Assembly (NCBI GenBank): GCA_019359155.1
Contig: JAHHHV010000010.1
Span: forward strand, 1 to 63,094
Reading direction: 5' to 3'
Length of the DNA stretch: 63,094 nt
From: Pegethrix bostrychoides GSE-TBD4-15B
Lineage (GTDB): Bacteria > Cyanobacteriota > Cyanobacteriia > Elainellales > Elainellaceae
Positions 9,500-18,823 of the stretch are shown here, piece by piece. The notes under the pieces are model-generated. The model was not told where the DNA came from. It searched no databases and worked only from the letters and a program-made list of their open reading frames with translations. Each line of letters opens with the position of its first letter. The first letter of the stretch is position 1. The translations under genes and the position numbers were made by a program.

Positions 9500-9709
9500 A
9501 CCAGCCGACGCATCTATTCTAAAAAACTTCAAACTCAGCCACAGTTTACCGCGAATTTCTGACCGCGACCTGCCCTGAAGCCAGCCAGAAAACTAAGGGT
9601 AGGATAAAAGCATCTATAATTTAGCGACCAAATTTAAATTGCTCTAAATTGCTCTAAACATTGCTCAACCCATCACCGCTAGTCAGGAAACCCAGTAGGG
9701 GCAACTCAA
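9500..9709. promoter_or_regulatory. Divergent intergenic region with a consensus -10 (TATAAT at 9615-9620)
   Basis: This 210-bp space separates glyS from the secreted-protein gene. It holds a perfect TATAAT on the plus strand at 9615-9620, about 90 bp before the start at 9710, but no good -35 box. A short repeat (TAAATTGCTC, twice) lies just downstream of it. Confidence 0.3.
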
Positions 9710-10306
9710 ATGAACCAAATCAAATGGAGGCTAGGAACCAGTTTGACGCTGGGCTTACTGGCTTGCAGCTTCAGCAGCCGCGCCGAGGCATTGCCCGGTC
9801 AGCCTGTTGCTGAGGTGGCCACTTGGATGCAGAGCCAGCCGACGATTCAGCCCGCGCCCAACGAAACACTGCTGGTGCGCCGCACGGACAGCCCCTCGCG
9901 CCGCTTTAGCTTTCAAGCCTCCATTACTGCTCCCGGACGAGCCACAGCAGGTGACCGCAAAGACATCATTCGCAGTGAGACGATTACACTGTTTGACACG
10001 GTTTATGGTGTCAGCCAAGCACGATTGGAAGAAGCTCTGGGCATTATCTATGGAGAGGGTCTGGCTCAAGACTATGCCACCGCCGTGCCTGTTCTCACCT
10101 ATCCCACGCCCGAAATGCTGAGCCGAGCCGAGAGCGCCGATCTACCCCTGCTGCGGTTTACGGAGGGCGAACTGCGCCAAGGCAATCGCTTTGGCTACTG
10201 GGTGGAAACCGTACAGACCCCTAGCGGCAAAGCCCAGAATGGCAGAATCACCGTACTGCTGCTCGAAGATTTACCCAAGCTAACTGCCGAACTGGAGAGG
10301 CGTTGA
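9710..10306 (+). CDS. Predicted secreted protein, cyanobacterial, unknown function
   Basis: 198 residues with a clear signal peptide (basic MNQIKWR, hydrophobic core TLGLLACSF, likely cleavage near SRAEA-LPGQ). The mature part has a duplicated feel (FDTVYGVSQARLEEALG; RFGYWVETVQTPSG) but no catalytic motif that I recognise. It probably sits in the periplasm or at the envelope. The gene is monocistronic between glyS and the export cluster and is not obviously part of either. Orthologues are, as far as I recall, confined to cyanobacteria. Confidence 0.6.
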   Translation: MNQIKWRLGTSLTLGLLACSFSSRAEALPGQPVAEVATWMQSQPTIQPAPNETLLVRRTDSPSRRFSFQASITAPGRATAGDRKDIIRSETITLFDTVYGVSQARLEEALGIIYGEGLAQDYATAVPVLTYPTPEMLSRAESADLPLLRFTEGELRQGNRFGYWVETVQTPSGKAQNGRITVLLLEDLPKLTAELERR

Positions 10307-10341
10307 GCTGTGGGTATAGCAATGCAGCTGTGAAGGCTACA

Positions 10342-10369
10342 GGATGCTTCTAGTCGGATGCTTCTAGTC
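10342..10369. repeat. 14-bp tandem repeat, 2 identical copies
   Basis: GGATGCTTCTAGTC at 10342-10355 and 10356-10369, in the gap (10307-10614) between the secreted-protein gene and the aminotransferase gene. Apart from this and the repeat at 10421 I see nothing definite in that gap. Confidence 0.95.
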
Positions 10370-10420
10370 AGTCGTCTCTTTATAAATTGAGCTGAATGGC
10401 GAGTCTGTGAACGCTCTGAG

Positions 10421-10450
10421 CTGTAGTCTGAAGGGCTGTAGTCTGAAGGC
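10421..10450. repeat. 15-bp tandem repeat, 2 copies
   Basis: CTGTAGTCTGAAGGG and CTGTAGTCTGAAGGC are adjacent, with one mismatch, in the same non-coding gap as the 14-bp repeat. Confidence 0.95.
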
Positions 10451-10614
10451 TGGGCTATTTATGAATTCTTCACTCAAGCCAGTATCAAAAATTACAGAGA
10501 ATTCGGCATAACTAAAGTGAGGATGCCAAATCTAGGGTTTAAGCCAGCTCTCAAACCCAGCGGTGCTCCAGCCTGTTTGCGTTCACACCCTTGCACTCAT
10601 CGCCATATCTCGCC

Positions 10615-11838
10615 ATGCAACATTCCACTCTTCCAACCATCCCGTTTGTGGATCTCACGGCTCAGCACCAGCCGATTCAGGCCAAGCTCGAACAGGCTGT
10701 CTTAACCGCGATGCGCCAAGGCGACTATGTGCTGGGACAGGAGCTGAGCGAGTTTGAAACAGCCTTTGCCCAGGCTTGCGGCAGCGCTTACGGCGTAGGC
10801 GTAGCCTCTGGCACAGATGCGCTGGCCTTGGGGCTGCAAGCCTGCGGCATTGGGGCGGGCGACGAGGTAATCTTGCCTGCCAATACGTTTGTCGCCACGC
10901 TGATTGGCGTGCTGCGCTCTGGAGCTACGCCGATTTTTGTAGACTGCGATCCCAGCACGGCGCTGATTGACCTGATGGCGGCAGAAAAGGCCATTACTGC
11001 CCGGACGCGCGCCATTCTGCCCGTGCATCTTTATGGCCAGATGGTTTCACCCCGCAAGCTGCTCGATTTGGCTAGCACTTACGATCTGCTGATTTTTGAG
11101 GATGCGGCTCAGGCTCACTTGGCCGAGCGCGAAGGCTACCGGGCGGGTTCGATTGGCATGGCGGCAGCTTTCAGTTTCTATCCCAGCAAAAATCTTGGCG
11201 CATTTGGCGATGGCGGCATGCTGGTGACGCGCGAAGAAATCGTGGCGCAAACGATGCGCTCGCTCCGCAACTATGGCGCGACCCGCAAATATTTCCACAC
11301 TGACTTGGGCACCAACAGTCGTCTCGACACGATTCAAGCCGCCGTACTCAAAGCCAAGCTGCCGCACCTCTACGACTGGAACTGCGCTCGTCACCAAATT
11401 GCCCAGCAGTATGACGCGCTGCTGCAACCCCTAGCCGCCTATGGGATCCTGCCAATTGAAAATCGCTGTGGCCAAGGCCATGTCTACCATCTCTACGTGA
11501 TCCGAATTACCGAAACCTGCCCACTAGAGCGCACTGCTCTACAAACCGCCCTGGCCGAACTCGATATCCAGACTGGCATCCACTACCCAATTCCTTGCCA
11601 TCTCCAGCCCGCCTTCAAGCAGCTTGGCTACCGGGCTGGAGACTTTCCCCAGGCCGAAGCCCACAGCCAGGAAATTCTGTCGCTGCCGATGTATCCCGGC
11701 TTGACGCAGGCTCAAATCGAGCGGGTCGTCTCGGCAATTCGGGCTTTGGTGGAAGCAGAGATCAATCAGAGCTGGCTTCCTGGCATCAGCGAGGTATCTA
11801 GCGAGGCTGCTAGTGCGCCCTCTTTAGCGTCTAGCTAA
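10615..11838 (+). CDS. DegT/DnrJ/EryC1/StrS-family sugar aminotransferase
   Basis: PLP-dependent aminotransferase of the family that aminates nucleotide-linked keto-sugars for surface polysaccharides. Residues FVDLTAQH (near 10) open the fold, GVASGTDALALGL binds the cofactor phosphate, IFEDAAQAHLA supplies the PLP-contacting Asp, and the Schiff-base lysine is in SFYPSKNLGAFGDGG. The C-terminal YHLYVIR and GIHYPIPCHLQPAF segments are standard. I use the ATG at 10615; an in-frame TTG lies at 10591. The last 35 residues are low-complexity (Ser/Glu). It precedes the exosortase and polysaccharide-export genes, which supports a role in a surface glycan. Confidence 0.92.
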   Translation: MQHSTLPTIPFVDLTAQHQPIQAKLEQAVLTAMRQGDYVLGQELSEFETAFAQACGSAYGVGVASGTDALALGLQACGIGAGDEVILPANTFVATLIGVLRSGATPIFVDCDPSTALIDLMAAEKAITARTRAILPVHLYGQMVSPRKLLDLASTYDLLIFEDAAQAHLAEREGYRAGSIGMAAAFSFYPSKNLGAFGDGGMLVTREEIVAQTMRSLRNYGATRKYFHTDLGTNSRLDTIQAAVLKAKLPHLYDWNCARHQIAQQYDALLQPLAAYGILPIENRCGQGHVYHLYVIRITETCPLERTALQTALAELDIQTGIHYPIPCHLQPAFKQLGYRAGDFPQAEAHSQEILSLPMYPGLTQAQIERVVSAIRALVEAEINQSWLPGISEVSSEAASAPSLASS

Positions 11839-11918
11839 GCTGCCAGCTAGCGCAGACCTGTTGCCAACTGCGGTTTTGCGGGCACTCTGAGGATGCTATA
11901 CCTCCGCGCTCAATCCTA

Positions 11919-12833
11919 ATGCAGATCAGCCGCGCTCTAGCTTCCCAGAAGCGATATCTCCCCGAAACGATAGCTGCCTTCTTGCTGGCACTGCTCTACG
12001 CACCGCTGCTTTATTACTGGGTCGATGGCTGGCTGCATAAAAACATCAGCACTGAACATGAATATTTTAGTCATGGCTTGATTGGGCTGCCTTTTGCGGC
12101 CTATCTCTGCTGGCAGAACCGCCAGACTTGGCAAGCGCTGCCAACGCGAACTCACGGACTAGGACTGGTCTTACTGCTGCTGGCGGTGGGGCTATACAGC
12201 AGCCGTCTGCCAGATTTGATTAATCTGTCGCTGGTGGTGATGCTGGCTGGACTCTGCCTCTGGTTCAAGGGCTGGCCCGGTCTGCGGCTTCAGGGGTTTG
12301 CACTCTTGCTGCTGCTGCTGGCTTCCCCCAATCAAATTCCCTATCTGATCGCGCCTTATACCCTGCCGCTGCAAAAGTTGATCGCGGGTGTAGCCGGATT
12401 CATCTTGGCGCAGGGCGGTATGGACGTGCGGGTGGATCAGATTTACCTGTTTGTAAATGACCGCATCGTCGAGGTGGCTCCCTACTGCGCCGGACTGAAG
12501 ATGCTGTTTACCAGTCTATATGTCGGTCTGATGCTGCTCTACTGGACGGGAAACTGGCGGTCGCGAGCTAAGGTGCTGTGGTTTTACGGCGGCATTGTCA
12601 TCATGAGCGTCATCAGCAATATTATCCGCAATGCAATGCTCACCTATTTCCATGGCACAGGCCAAGATCAGGCGTTTTACTGGCTGCATGATAGCTGGGG
12701 CGGCGACCTCTACTCGACGCTGATGCTGGGTAGCTTAGTCTGGCTGATCCAGAAAATTGATGATTGGGTGGAGCCGGAGTTTGAGCTTGAGCCAGAATTT
12801 GATCCAGAGCTTGATCCAGAACCCGACGTTTAA
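11919..12833 (+). CDS. Cyanoexosortase B
   Basis: Integral membrane transpeptidase of the exosortase/archaeosortase superfamily, thought to process proteins carrying a C-terminal sorting signal and coupled to exopolysaccharide production. About eight hydrophobic segments are visible. The catalytic triad is recognisable: Cys190 in APYCAGLKM, Arg237 in NIIRNAML and His257 in WLHDSWGGD. The end of the protein (EPEFELEPEFDPELDPEPD) is an acidic repeat produced by near-tandem DNA repeats. The partner protein gene follows 18 bp later, then the export genes, so the genes are probably one operon. Confidence 0.9.
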   Translation: MQISRALASQKRYLPETIAAFLLALLYAPLLYYWVDGWLHKNISTEHEYFSHGLIGLPFAAYLCWQNRQTWQALPTRTHGLGLVLLLLAVGLYSSRLPDLINLSLVVMLAGLCLWFKGWPGLRLQGFALLLLLLASPNQIPYLIAPYTLPLQKLIAGVAGFILAQGGMDVRVDQIYLFVNDRIVEVAPYCAGLKMLFTSLYVGLMLLYWTGNWRSRAKVLWFYGGIVIMSVISNIIRNAMLTYFHGTGQDQAFYWLHDSWGGDLYSTLMLGSLVWLIQKIDDWVEPEFELEPEFDPELDPEPDV

Positions 12834-12851
12834 GCCGCACTATTTTTAACT

Positions 12852-13547
12852 ATGACGCGCTCCCAACCCGCAACTCGCCTGCCTTTAATGCGCCTGCTGG
12901 TCGTTCTATTTGTGCTGGCCATTGCCTTGACTAGCGCCATTCCTGGCTATCTGGGACAGCCCTGGCCTTGGCAACAGATTCCTAAACTGACGCAGACTGC
13001 CCCGCTCAAAGCTCTCCAGAAAACTGGCCTGAAGCTCCCCGGCTGGCAAACGCTGGAGCAGAAAACCATCGAGATTGGCGGGCACAAATGGTCGGCTCAG
13101 GCAATCGTTCCGGTCGGCTCAGCTTCTGAGGCTATGCCCGATCCCGTTTGGCTGCTGCTGCGACCTCAGACCTGGGATAAAGATATGCCGCAGATTGACT
13201 GGGTGGATATCAACGGCGTGCGGCAATGGACAGCCGATCAGCAGCAGCAGCTCAGCTTTAGCGCCGGGACGGCTCAAGTCGAAGCGCGATTTTTGCGAGG
13301 CTGGACGGAAAGAGCGACCGAAGCTGTTCTGCAATGGTATGCTCAGCCCGACAGCGGCCATCCGGCTCCGAACCGCTGGTTTTGGAATGACCAATGGCGG
13401 CAGCTGCGTCATCGACAGCGGCAAGCCTGGGTTGCAGTCAGCCTTCAGATCCCAATCTCGCCGCTGGGGGAAATCGAGACGGTGCGGGCGGAGGCTACGT
13501 CTTTGGGTAAACTGGTGCAGTTGGCGCTGATGGCTGATGTCTTTTAG
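12852..13547 (+). CDS. Cyanoexosortase B system-associated protein
   Basis: 231 residues with one N-terminal membrane anchor (VVLFVLAIALTSAIPGYLG) and a soluble outer part. Family assignment rests on size, topology and position immediately downstream of exosortase B, matching the pair I recall as cyanoexosortase B plus its associated protein (the analogue of EpsI fused or adjacent to other exosortases). The motifs W-V-D-I-N-G and FLRGWTERATEAVLQWY are visible. Its exact role in sorting is unknown. Confidence 0.8.
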   Translation: MTRSQPATRLPLMRLLVVLFVLAIALTSAIPGYLGQPWPWQQIPKLTQTAPLKALQKTGLKLPGWQTLEQKTIEIGGHKWSAQAIVPVGSASEAMPDPVWLLLRPQTWDKDMPQIDWVDINGVRQWTADQQQQLSFSAGTAQVEARFLRGWTERATEAVLQWYAQPDSGHPAPNRWFWNDQWRQLRHRQRQAWVAVSLQIPISPLGEIETVRAEATSLGKLVQLALMADVF

Positions 13548-13580
13548 TCGGGTAGATCCCCCTCTGCTCCTCGATTCCCT

Positions 13581-14810
13581 ATGTTTGGCAAGTTCCCTGG
13601 CAAGCTCTCTGGCAAGTTCTCTCAGCCCAATTTAACCCGCTTCAGCTGTGGCGCAGTTTTGCTGATCTATAGCTACAGCGCCTTGGGTTTGGCTTATTTA
13701 ATCGGGCAGCCCGCTCTGGCTCTGAATTCCCCAGCGATTGCTCAGGCTCCAATCCTGACTCAGCCGCCCAGTCCGCCCACCGAACTGCTAGAGCGAGCCA
13801 GAGAGCGCTTGCGTCAATCGCCCAGATCCCCCAGCCAGCTTGAGCCCTCGGCGGCTTTTACCAATTACCGACTAGGGCCGGGGGATTCGCTGTTTGTCAA
13901 CGTGCTGCGCTTTCCCGACCTCACTTTTCAAAACACGATTGATCTAGAAGGCAATTTGATTGTGCCGCTGGTAGGGGCGATGACGCTGGAGGGGCTGACG
14001 TTGCCTGAAGCCAGAGAGCAGATTCGGCTGGCGCTAGATCGCTATGTGGTGAATCCGCAGGTAGACGTGATTTTGGTGGCGCAACGTCCGGTGCAGGTGA
14101 CGATTTTGGGAGAGGTGGTGCGTCCGGGACTCTATCCGCTGGCGGCTCCGCAGCTCTCGACGGCGCTGATTTCGGCAGGCGGCACGACGGCGCTAGCTGA
14201 CCTGCGTACCGTGCGGGTGCGGCGCCAGCAGGACGGCGAACTGGCGGAACAGGATGTAGATCTGTTTACCCCGCTGGCCACGGCTAGCCCCGTCCCCGAT
14301 TTGCAGCTGGCAGATGGCGATACGATTGTCGTGCCTACGCTGACCGCCAATCAGGGCTATGACCGCAATTTGGCAGCGCGTTCGACGCTGGCTCAGCCCC
14401 AGATCAGAATTCGGGTGCTCAACTATGCCGCAGGCAGTCGGGGTGGCGGCAGCTTTGGTGTGATTCAAGTCCCCAACGGCAGCAGCTTTCTCGACGCACT
14501 AGCCGCTAGCTCTGTCGATCTTTCCAATGCCGATTTGCGAAACGTGGCGCTGATCCGGTTTGATGTCCAGCAGGGCAGAGCTGTAGCGCGCGAGCTAGAC
14601 GGCAAGACGGCGATCTTGGGCGATGCGTCTGAGAACCCAATTCTGGCGGATAATGATGTGATTGTGGTGGGTCGTAATCTGGTTGCCCGCGTCACCTATG
14701 CGCTGAATACGTTCACTCAGCCGTTCCGAGACATCCTGGGCTTCGTGCTGTTTTTTCAATCGTTGGTGGATAGCGCCTCCAACCTGTTTCAACCTTCCGG
14801 CAATAACTAG
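13581..14810 (+). CDS. Polysaccharide export protein, Wza-like (Poly_export + SLBB domains)
   Basis: Predicted outer-membrane or periplasmic export protein of 409 residues. An N-terminal hydrophobic segment (GAVLLIYSYSALGLAYLIG) is followed by a disordered Pro/Gln stretch. The export domain starts YRLGPGDSLFVNVLRFPDL (about 95) and contains LEGNLIVPLVG. An SLBB beta-grasp domain carries VTILGEVVRPGLYPL. A second, weaker SLBB-like segment follows, and the C-terminus (about 370-400) is hydrophobic. It is followed 15 bp later by the Wzc-like gene and belongs with the exosortase cluster. The first 15 residues (GKFPGKLSGKFS) come from a 12-bp tandem repeat. Confidence 0.9.
   Translation: MFGKFPGKLSGKFSQPNLTRFSCGAVLLIYSYSALGLAYLIGQPALALNSPAIAQAPILTQPPSPPTELLERARERLRQSPRSPSQLEPSAAFTNYRLGPGDSLFVNVLRFPDLTFQNTIDLEGNLIVPLVGAMTLEGLTLPEAREQIRLALDRYVVNPQVDVILVAQRPVQVTILGEVVRPGLYPLAAPQLSTALISAGGTTALADLRTVRVRRQQDGELAEQDVDLFTPLATASPVPDLQLADGDTIVVPTLTANQGYDRNLAARSTLAQPQIRIRVLNYAAGSRGGGSFGVIQVPNGSSFLDALAASSVDLSNADLRNVALIRFDVQQGRAVARELDGKTAILGDASENPILADNDVIVVGRNLVARVTYALNTFTQPFRDILGFVLFFQSLVDSASNLFQPSGNN
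13587..13622. repeat. 12-bp tandem repeat, 3 copies, coding
   Basis: GGCAAGTTCCCT, GGCAAGCTCTCT and GGCAAGTTCTCT lie end to end at the start of the Wza-like gene and encode GKFPGKLSGKFS. Confidence 0.95.
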
Positions 14811-14825
14811 CGGCATTGATCTGCG

Positions 14826-17030
14826 ATGGCTCCACCGTTTGTCAAACGATATTTAATTGCGCTAGAGCGCCACAAATGGGCAGGGCTGCTTGGGTTTGCG
14901 CTCGTCAGCGGTCTGTCCGCTATAGCCGCCGCCCTGCAGTCGCCACCGCCCGATAGCTACCAGGCGCGCGGCATTTTGACCTACAGCACGCCGCCAGACA
15001 CCTTTTCGGCCACGGGCGCAGCCCTCCAGCAGCAGGGGCAAACCGCCACCAAAGAGATTCTGCTCTCAGAGAACGTGCTGGATCTGACCAGCGAGCGGTT
15101 GGCCACCAAGCAAATTGATCTCAAGCCGAAGGAGATCCTCTCGGATGCGCGGGTTTCGGTGGAGAGTCCACTGATCGAATCTGACAGCAAAGACAAGGCC
15201 AAACCCACCAGCTTCAAGGCGGTTGTCTCCTACCAAGACACCAACCCAGAGCAGGCTACAACCGTCACGAATGCGCTGATGGACTCGATGGTGGAGCAGA
15301 GTCGGCAGTTCAACACGCAGCAGCTTGACCGGATCGTGCAGAATTTGAACCAGATTTTGCCCAAAGTAGATCAGGAGCTGCGGCAGGCTGAGCAGAACCT
15401 AGAGCAATATGTCAAAAAAGAGGGCACAGCCATTCAGACTGCCGAGAGCGGCAGCTTGCTCTCCGCCTTGACCAGCAACCAGGCGCAGCAGCGGCAGATT
15501 CGGCTAGAGCTAGCAGGCATCGACGCGCAGATTGTCAGCTTGGAGTCGCGCTTGGGGCTATCGCCCGACGAAGCCTATACCTCTTCTGCCCTCAGCGCCG
15601 ACCCGATCATTGCCGATCTGCGGGTGAAAATCTACAGCGCCGAACAGCAAAAGCTGCTGCTCTCCAACAGTTTGCGCCCTGATCACCCTGCGATGGTGGA
15701 GCTGCAAAATCAGCTCAATGCCTTTGACAGACTGCTGCAGGCTCGCGTCAACGAAGTGATTGGCGGCGGCAACGCCCAGCCGCTCCCCGCCAGCGCCTCG
15801 ATTCGGCAGGCTAGCAGCCTCGATCCCGCCCGACAGACGCTAGCTGGCAACCTGGTGGCTCTCCAGACGCAGCGTGATGCGCTCCGACAGCAGTTTGGCA
15901 ATCTAGCACAGGCAGAGCAAGAGCTGCGCCAAGACTATGCCAGCGTCCCCAACAAGCAGCTTGAGCAGCAGCGGTTTCAGCAGCAGGTGACGCTCAAGCA
16001 AACCTACTATGACCAGATTCAGGCGCGGCTAGCTGACGCGAAGCTGGCTCAGGAAGAGGCGGTGGGTAGCCTGGTGGTGGTGCAGCCCGCCCAGACTGAG
16101 CAGCTGCCCGCTAAGGGGCTGAGCAGTCTGGTGATTCTGCTGGTGGGCAGTGGCGTGGGACTGCTGGTGGGGGCGGGGCTGGTGCTGCTGCTGGGATCGC
16201 TCGACTCGACGTTCTATACGCTGGAAGATTTACAGGCAGCGCTGCGCCAAGAAGAAGTGCCGGTGCTGGGAATCTTGCCACTGCTGCCTGATGAAGACGA
16301 TCATCTGCCGGTGCTGGATGGCGACAGCTCGGTTTATCTAGAGTTTTATGAGCGACTGCGGAGCAGCCTGCGGCGGGTGGGCGGCAGCAAAGCGCTCAAG
16401 GTGGTGCTGATTACCAGTCCGCTGAGCGAGGAGGGCAAATCCGTCACGGCCTACAACCTGGCGATTGCTTCGGCGCGGGCTGGCAAACGCACGCTGCTGA
16501 TTGAAGCCAATCTCCGTGCGCCTTCTGGCTCTAGCGCCCTGAAGCTAGCCATTGACCCAGAGAGCATCACTGAGCCGCTGCGCTACTACGGCAATTTGGG
16601 CGACTGCATTCGGCTCGTGCCGAATGTGGAAAATCTCTACGTGGTGCCCAGTGCTGGGCCACAGCGCCATGCTGCCGCCATTCTAGAATCTAGCGAAATG
16701 CGGCGCTTGCTAGAAGATGCCAGAGGCCGCTTCGACCTGGCTATTCTCGATACGCCTTCGCTCAGCCGCTGCAACGATGCCCTGCTGCTGGAGCCTTACA
16801 CAGACGGCTTGGTGCTGGTGACGCGCCCTGGCTACAGCGAAGAAGCCTTGCTGAACGAAACGGTGCAGGAATTTATCGCTTCAGATCAGATTCGGTTTTT
16901 GGGAGCGGTGATCAACGGCGCTGAGATCTCGGTGCCGGTTCCAGAGTTTCTGGCAGCCGAGGACGCTGAGGAGGCCGATTTGCCAGATCAAGCTGAAGAT
17001 AAGCGCCAACCGCTGCGAACGGCTCCGTAG
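14826..17030 (+). CDS. Wzc-like chain-length determinant / BY-kinase-type ATPase
   Basis: 734 residues: Wzz domain with two membrane segments (about 18-36 and 435-460) flanking long coiled coils (residues 155-420), then a cytoplasmic P-loop domain. It controls chain length and export of polysaccharide with the Wza-like protein. The ATPase motifs are partly degenerate. Walker A is SPLSEEGKS (about 531). Walker A' is LLIEANLRAP, where BY-kinases usually have DxDxR. Walker B is LAILDTP (about 637). The C-terminus lacks a tyrosine cluster, so autophosphorylation is doubtful, although many cyanobacterial members look like this. The start is supported by tight spacing to the preceding gene. Confidence 0.9.
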   Translation: MAPPFVKRYLIALERHKWAGLLGFALVSGLSAIAAALQSPPPDSYQARGILTYSTPPDTFSATGAALQQQGQTATKEILLSENVLDLTSERLATKQIDLKPKEILSDARVSVESPLIESDSKDKAKPTSFKAVVSYQDTNPEQATTVTNALMDSMVEQSRQFNTQQLDRIVQNLNQILPKVDQELRQAEQNLEQYVKKEGTAIQTAESGSLLSALTSNQAQQRQIRLELAGIDAQIVSLESRLGLSPDEAYTSSALSADPIIADLRVKIYSAEQQKLLLSNSLRPDHPAMVELQNQLNAFDRLLQARVNEVIGGGNAQPLPASASIRQASSLDPARQTLAGNLVALQTQRDALRQQFGNLAQAEQELRQDYASVPNKQLEQQRFQQQVTLKQTYYDQIQARLADAKLAQEEAVGSLVVVQPAQTEQLPAKGLSSLVILLVGSGVGLLVGAGLVLLLGSLDSTFYTLEDLQAALRQEEVPVLGILPLLPDEDDHLPVLDGDSSVYLEFYERLRSSLRRVGGSKALKVVLITSPLSEEGKSVTAYNLAIASARAGKRTLLIEANLRAPSGSSALKLAIDPESITEPLRYYGNLGDCIRLVPNVENLYVVPSAGPQRHAAAILESSEMRRLLEDARGRFDLAILDTPSLSRCNDALLLEPYTDGLVLVTRPGYSEEALLNETVQEFIASDQIRFLGAVINGAEISVPVPEFLAAEDAEEADLPDQAEDKRQPLRTAP

Positions 17031-17495
17031 GGCGAGACCACCCAGTGTAGTTCAAGCACCTCGCTGAGGATTCAGATGAGACTTTGTCAGCGCTGAGTTC
17101 CTGCATTGAGACCTATCGAGATGATCTATCCTGCAAGACAGCTTGGCCAACTGAGCCATTTTTGAGCCATTTTTACAGTATCTCAGATTACCTTTGCTGA
17201 AATTTTGGCTCAGCCAGACTCGCAGCCCAAAAATTCAGGTATCATCTTCCCAGATCGAAGTGACATATTTCACTAGCTCTCCCTGATTGATTGTTGCTCA
17301 GAAGCTTTTTCTGGATAGCTGTTAAATGCTGTTGGATACAGTGGTTCAATTCGGGTAAGACTCAGCAAACAGCGATTGACAAGAATTTTGGCTAATTTTG
17401 GCCGATTTTCTGCCGGATTGAACTTTCAAACCTTGATTAGTCTATTTGACTGAATCAATCTCATCACATCATTAAGCGGAGTGGATTAAATAAAG
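17031..17495. other. 465-bp intergenic region without a recognisable gene
   Basis: AT-rich spacer between the export operon and the aquaporin gene. It contains TGAGCCATTTTT twice (17152-17174, overlapping by one base) and an isolated TTGACA at 17376, without a convincing -10 at normal spacing. No RNA gene, terminator or small ORF with a ribosome-binding site is evident. Confidence 0.5.
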
Positions 17496-18248
17496 ATGCC
17501 TCTGACAAAACGCTGCATTGCAGAACTGATCGGAACTTTTTGGCTTGTCTTTGGCGGCTGCGGCAGTGCCGTAATGGCCGCTGGTTTTCCCTATACGGCT
17601 GCTCCAGATGGCGCGAGCAACTTTTTCGGGATTGGCTTTTTGGGGGTTTCGCTGGCTTTTGGCCTGACCGTGCTGACGATGGCCTATGCGGTCGGCCATA
17701 TTTCGGGTGGCCACTTCAATCCTGCCGTCTCGTTTGGTCTCTGGGCGGGCAAAAAGTTTCCAGCCTCTGAGCTGTTGCCTTACATCATTGCTCAGGTGCT
17801 GGGCGCGATTCTGGCAGGCGGGCTGATTTTTGTGATTGCCAGCGGTCGCGCGGGTGGGTTTGAACTCTCTGGCTCCAACCCGCTAGCCACCAATGGTTTT
17901 GGAGATCATTCGCCAGGGGGCTATGGTCTGTTTGCCTGCTTCCTAACAGAAGTCGTGCTGACGTTCATTTTCCTATTGGTCATTCTAGGTTCGACTGACA
18001 GCCGTGCCCCAGCTGGGTTTGCGCCAATTGCAATTGGACTCTGCCTGACGCTGATTCACCTGATTAGCATCCCAATCACCAATACCTCAGTCAACCCGGC
18101 TCGTAGTCTGGGCGTGGCTCTGTTTGCTGGAACTGAGCTATTTGGACAGGTTTGGCTGTTTTGGATCGCGCCAATTCTGGGTGCGATCATCGCAGGCTTT
18201 GTGCATTCGGCAGTCTTTACGCCCGAATATGAGCAGCGGCTTGAATAG
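17496..18248 (+). CDS. aqpZ: Aquaporin Z
   Basis: Water channel of 250 residues with six membrane helices and the two half-helices carrying NPA boxes: [10 protein letters not shown] (first half) and SVNPARSLG (second half). The selectivity-filter positions look like those of water-selective AqpZ (the second-half helix [14 protein letters not shown] supplies His, and Arg follows the second NPA). Cyanobacterial AqpZ has been linked to osmotic shrinkage and glucose or light responses. The gene stands alone and ends in its own terminator. Confidence 0.95.
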   Translation: MPLTKRCIAELIGTFWLVFGGCGSAVMAAGFPYTAAPDGASNFFGIGFLGVSLAFGLTVLTMAYAVGHISGGHFNPAVSFGLWAGKKFPASELLPYIIAQVLGAILAGGLIFVIASGRAGGFELSGSNPLATNGFGDHSPGGYGLFACFLTEVVLTFIFLLVILGSTDSRAPAGFAPIAIGLCLTLIHLISIPITNTSVNPARSLGVALFAGTELFGQVWLFWIAPILGAIIAGFVHSAVFTPEYEQRLE

Positions 18249-18302
18249 GCGAGCGATTCCGTGAAATTTAACTGAAACCTAACGGAAACTTAACTGAAAG
18301 CA

Positions 18303-18325
18303 GGGGGCAGGTTGCTCCCTTTTTT
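18303..18325 (+). terminator. Rho-independent terminator after aqpZ
   Basis: Stem GGGGGCA / TGCTCCC (18303-18309 and 18313-18319, one G-T pair, 3-nt loop) is followed by six Ts. It lies 55 bp after the aquaporin stop. Confidence 0.75.
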
Positions 18326-18373
18326 GCTGGATTTCTGCTGGGATTTTTGCTGAGAGGCCCAATAACTCTGTCG

Positions 18374-18688
18374 CTAAAATTCCAAGATCCATTCCGAGGC
18401 GCGTTCGCCCAGATCGATCGGAATGCTGACCGCCTTACCCAGTCTTGGCCGCTCGCGCGTTTGGGCAACAAAACTCTGCACTTGAGCAATGCTGTCCCAA
18501 GCCGTCAGATAGCTGGCAATCTGATCGAGGTGCGCTAGGTACTCAGACTCATTCATTGGGAAAGAAGCTTGCTCCAGGTATTTCCACATGATTTGCAAGA
18601 ACATTTTGTTTTGAGCGCGCCGAAGCTGCACGTCAAACGAGCGTCCCCATTTCCCTAACAGAAGCTGATGCAGTTCTTCTCCCGTCAT
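18374..18688 (-). CDS. DUF3067 family protein
   Basis: 104 residues starting MTGEELHQLLLGKWGRSFDVQLRR, with FLQIMWKYLEQ, and ending in a conserved ERPRLGKAVSIPIDLGERASEW segment. This agrees with the DUF3067 family of cyanobacteria and chloroplasts, whose function is unknown. It is soluble and alpha/beta. The gene is convergent with aqpZ and alone on its strand. Confidence 0.85.
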   Translation of the reverse strand: MTGEELHQLLLGKWGRSFDVQLRRAQNKMFLQIMWKYLEQASFPMNESEYLAHLDQIASYLTAWDSIAQVQSFVAQTRERPRLGKAVSIPIDLGERASEWILEF

Positions 18689-18823
18689 ATCCTTACAGAC
18701 TGAATCAACGCTGTCTCTCAGGTTATCTCACGATTCTTATTGCATGATCAACCGGATCAGGAGTGGCTTTAGGCTGAGTTCTCACTTTTCTGCACCGCTA
18801 CTTTATCAATCAGCACTTTATCA

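Noticed and set aside
14826-17030. Calling the Wzc-like protein an active tyrosine kinase
   Set aside because: Walker A' is degenerate and no tyrosine cluster is present, so I describe it only as a chain-length ATPase.
17031-17495. Possible small RNA or tRNA in the 465-bp spacer
   Set aside because: No cloverleaf, T-loop motif, terminator or conserved hairpin could be drawn.
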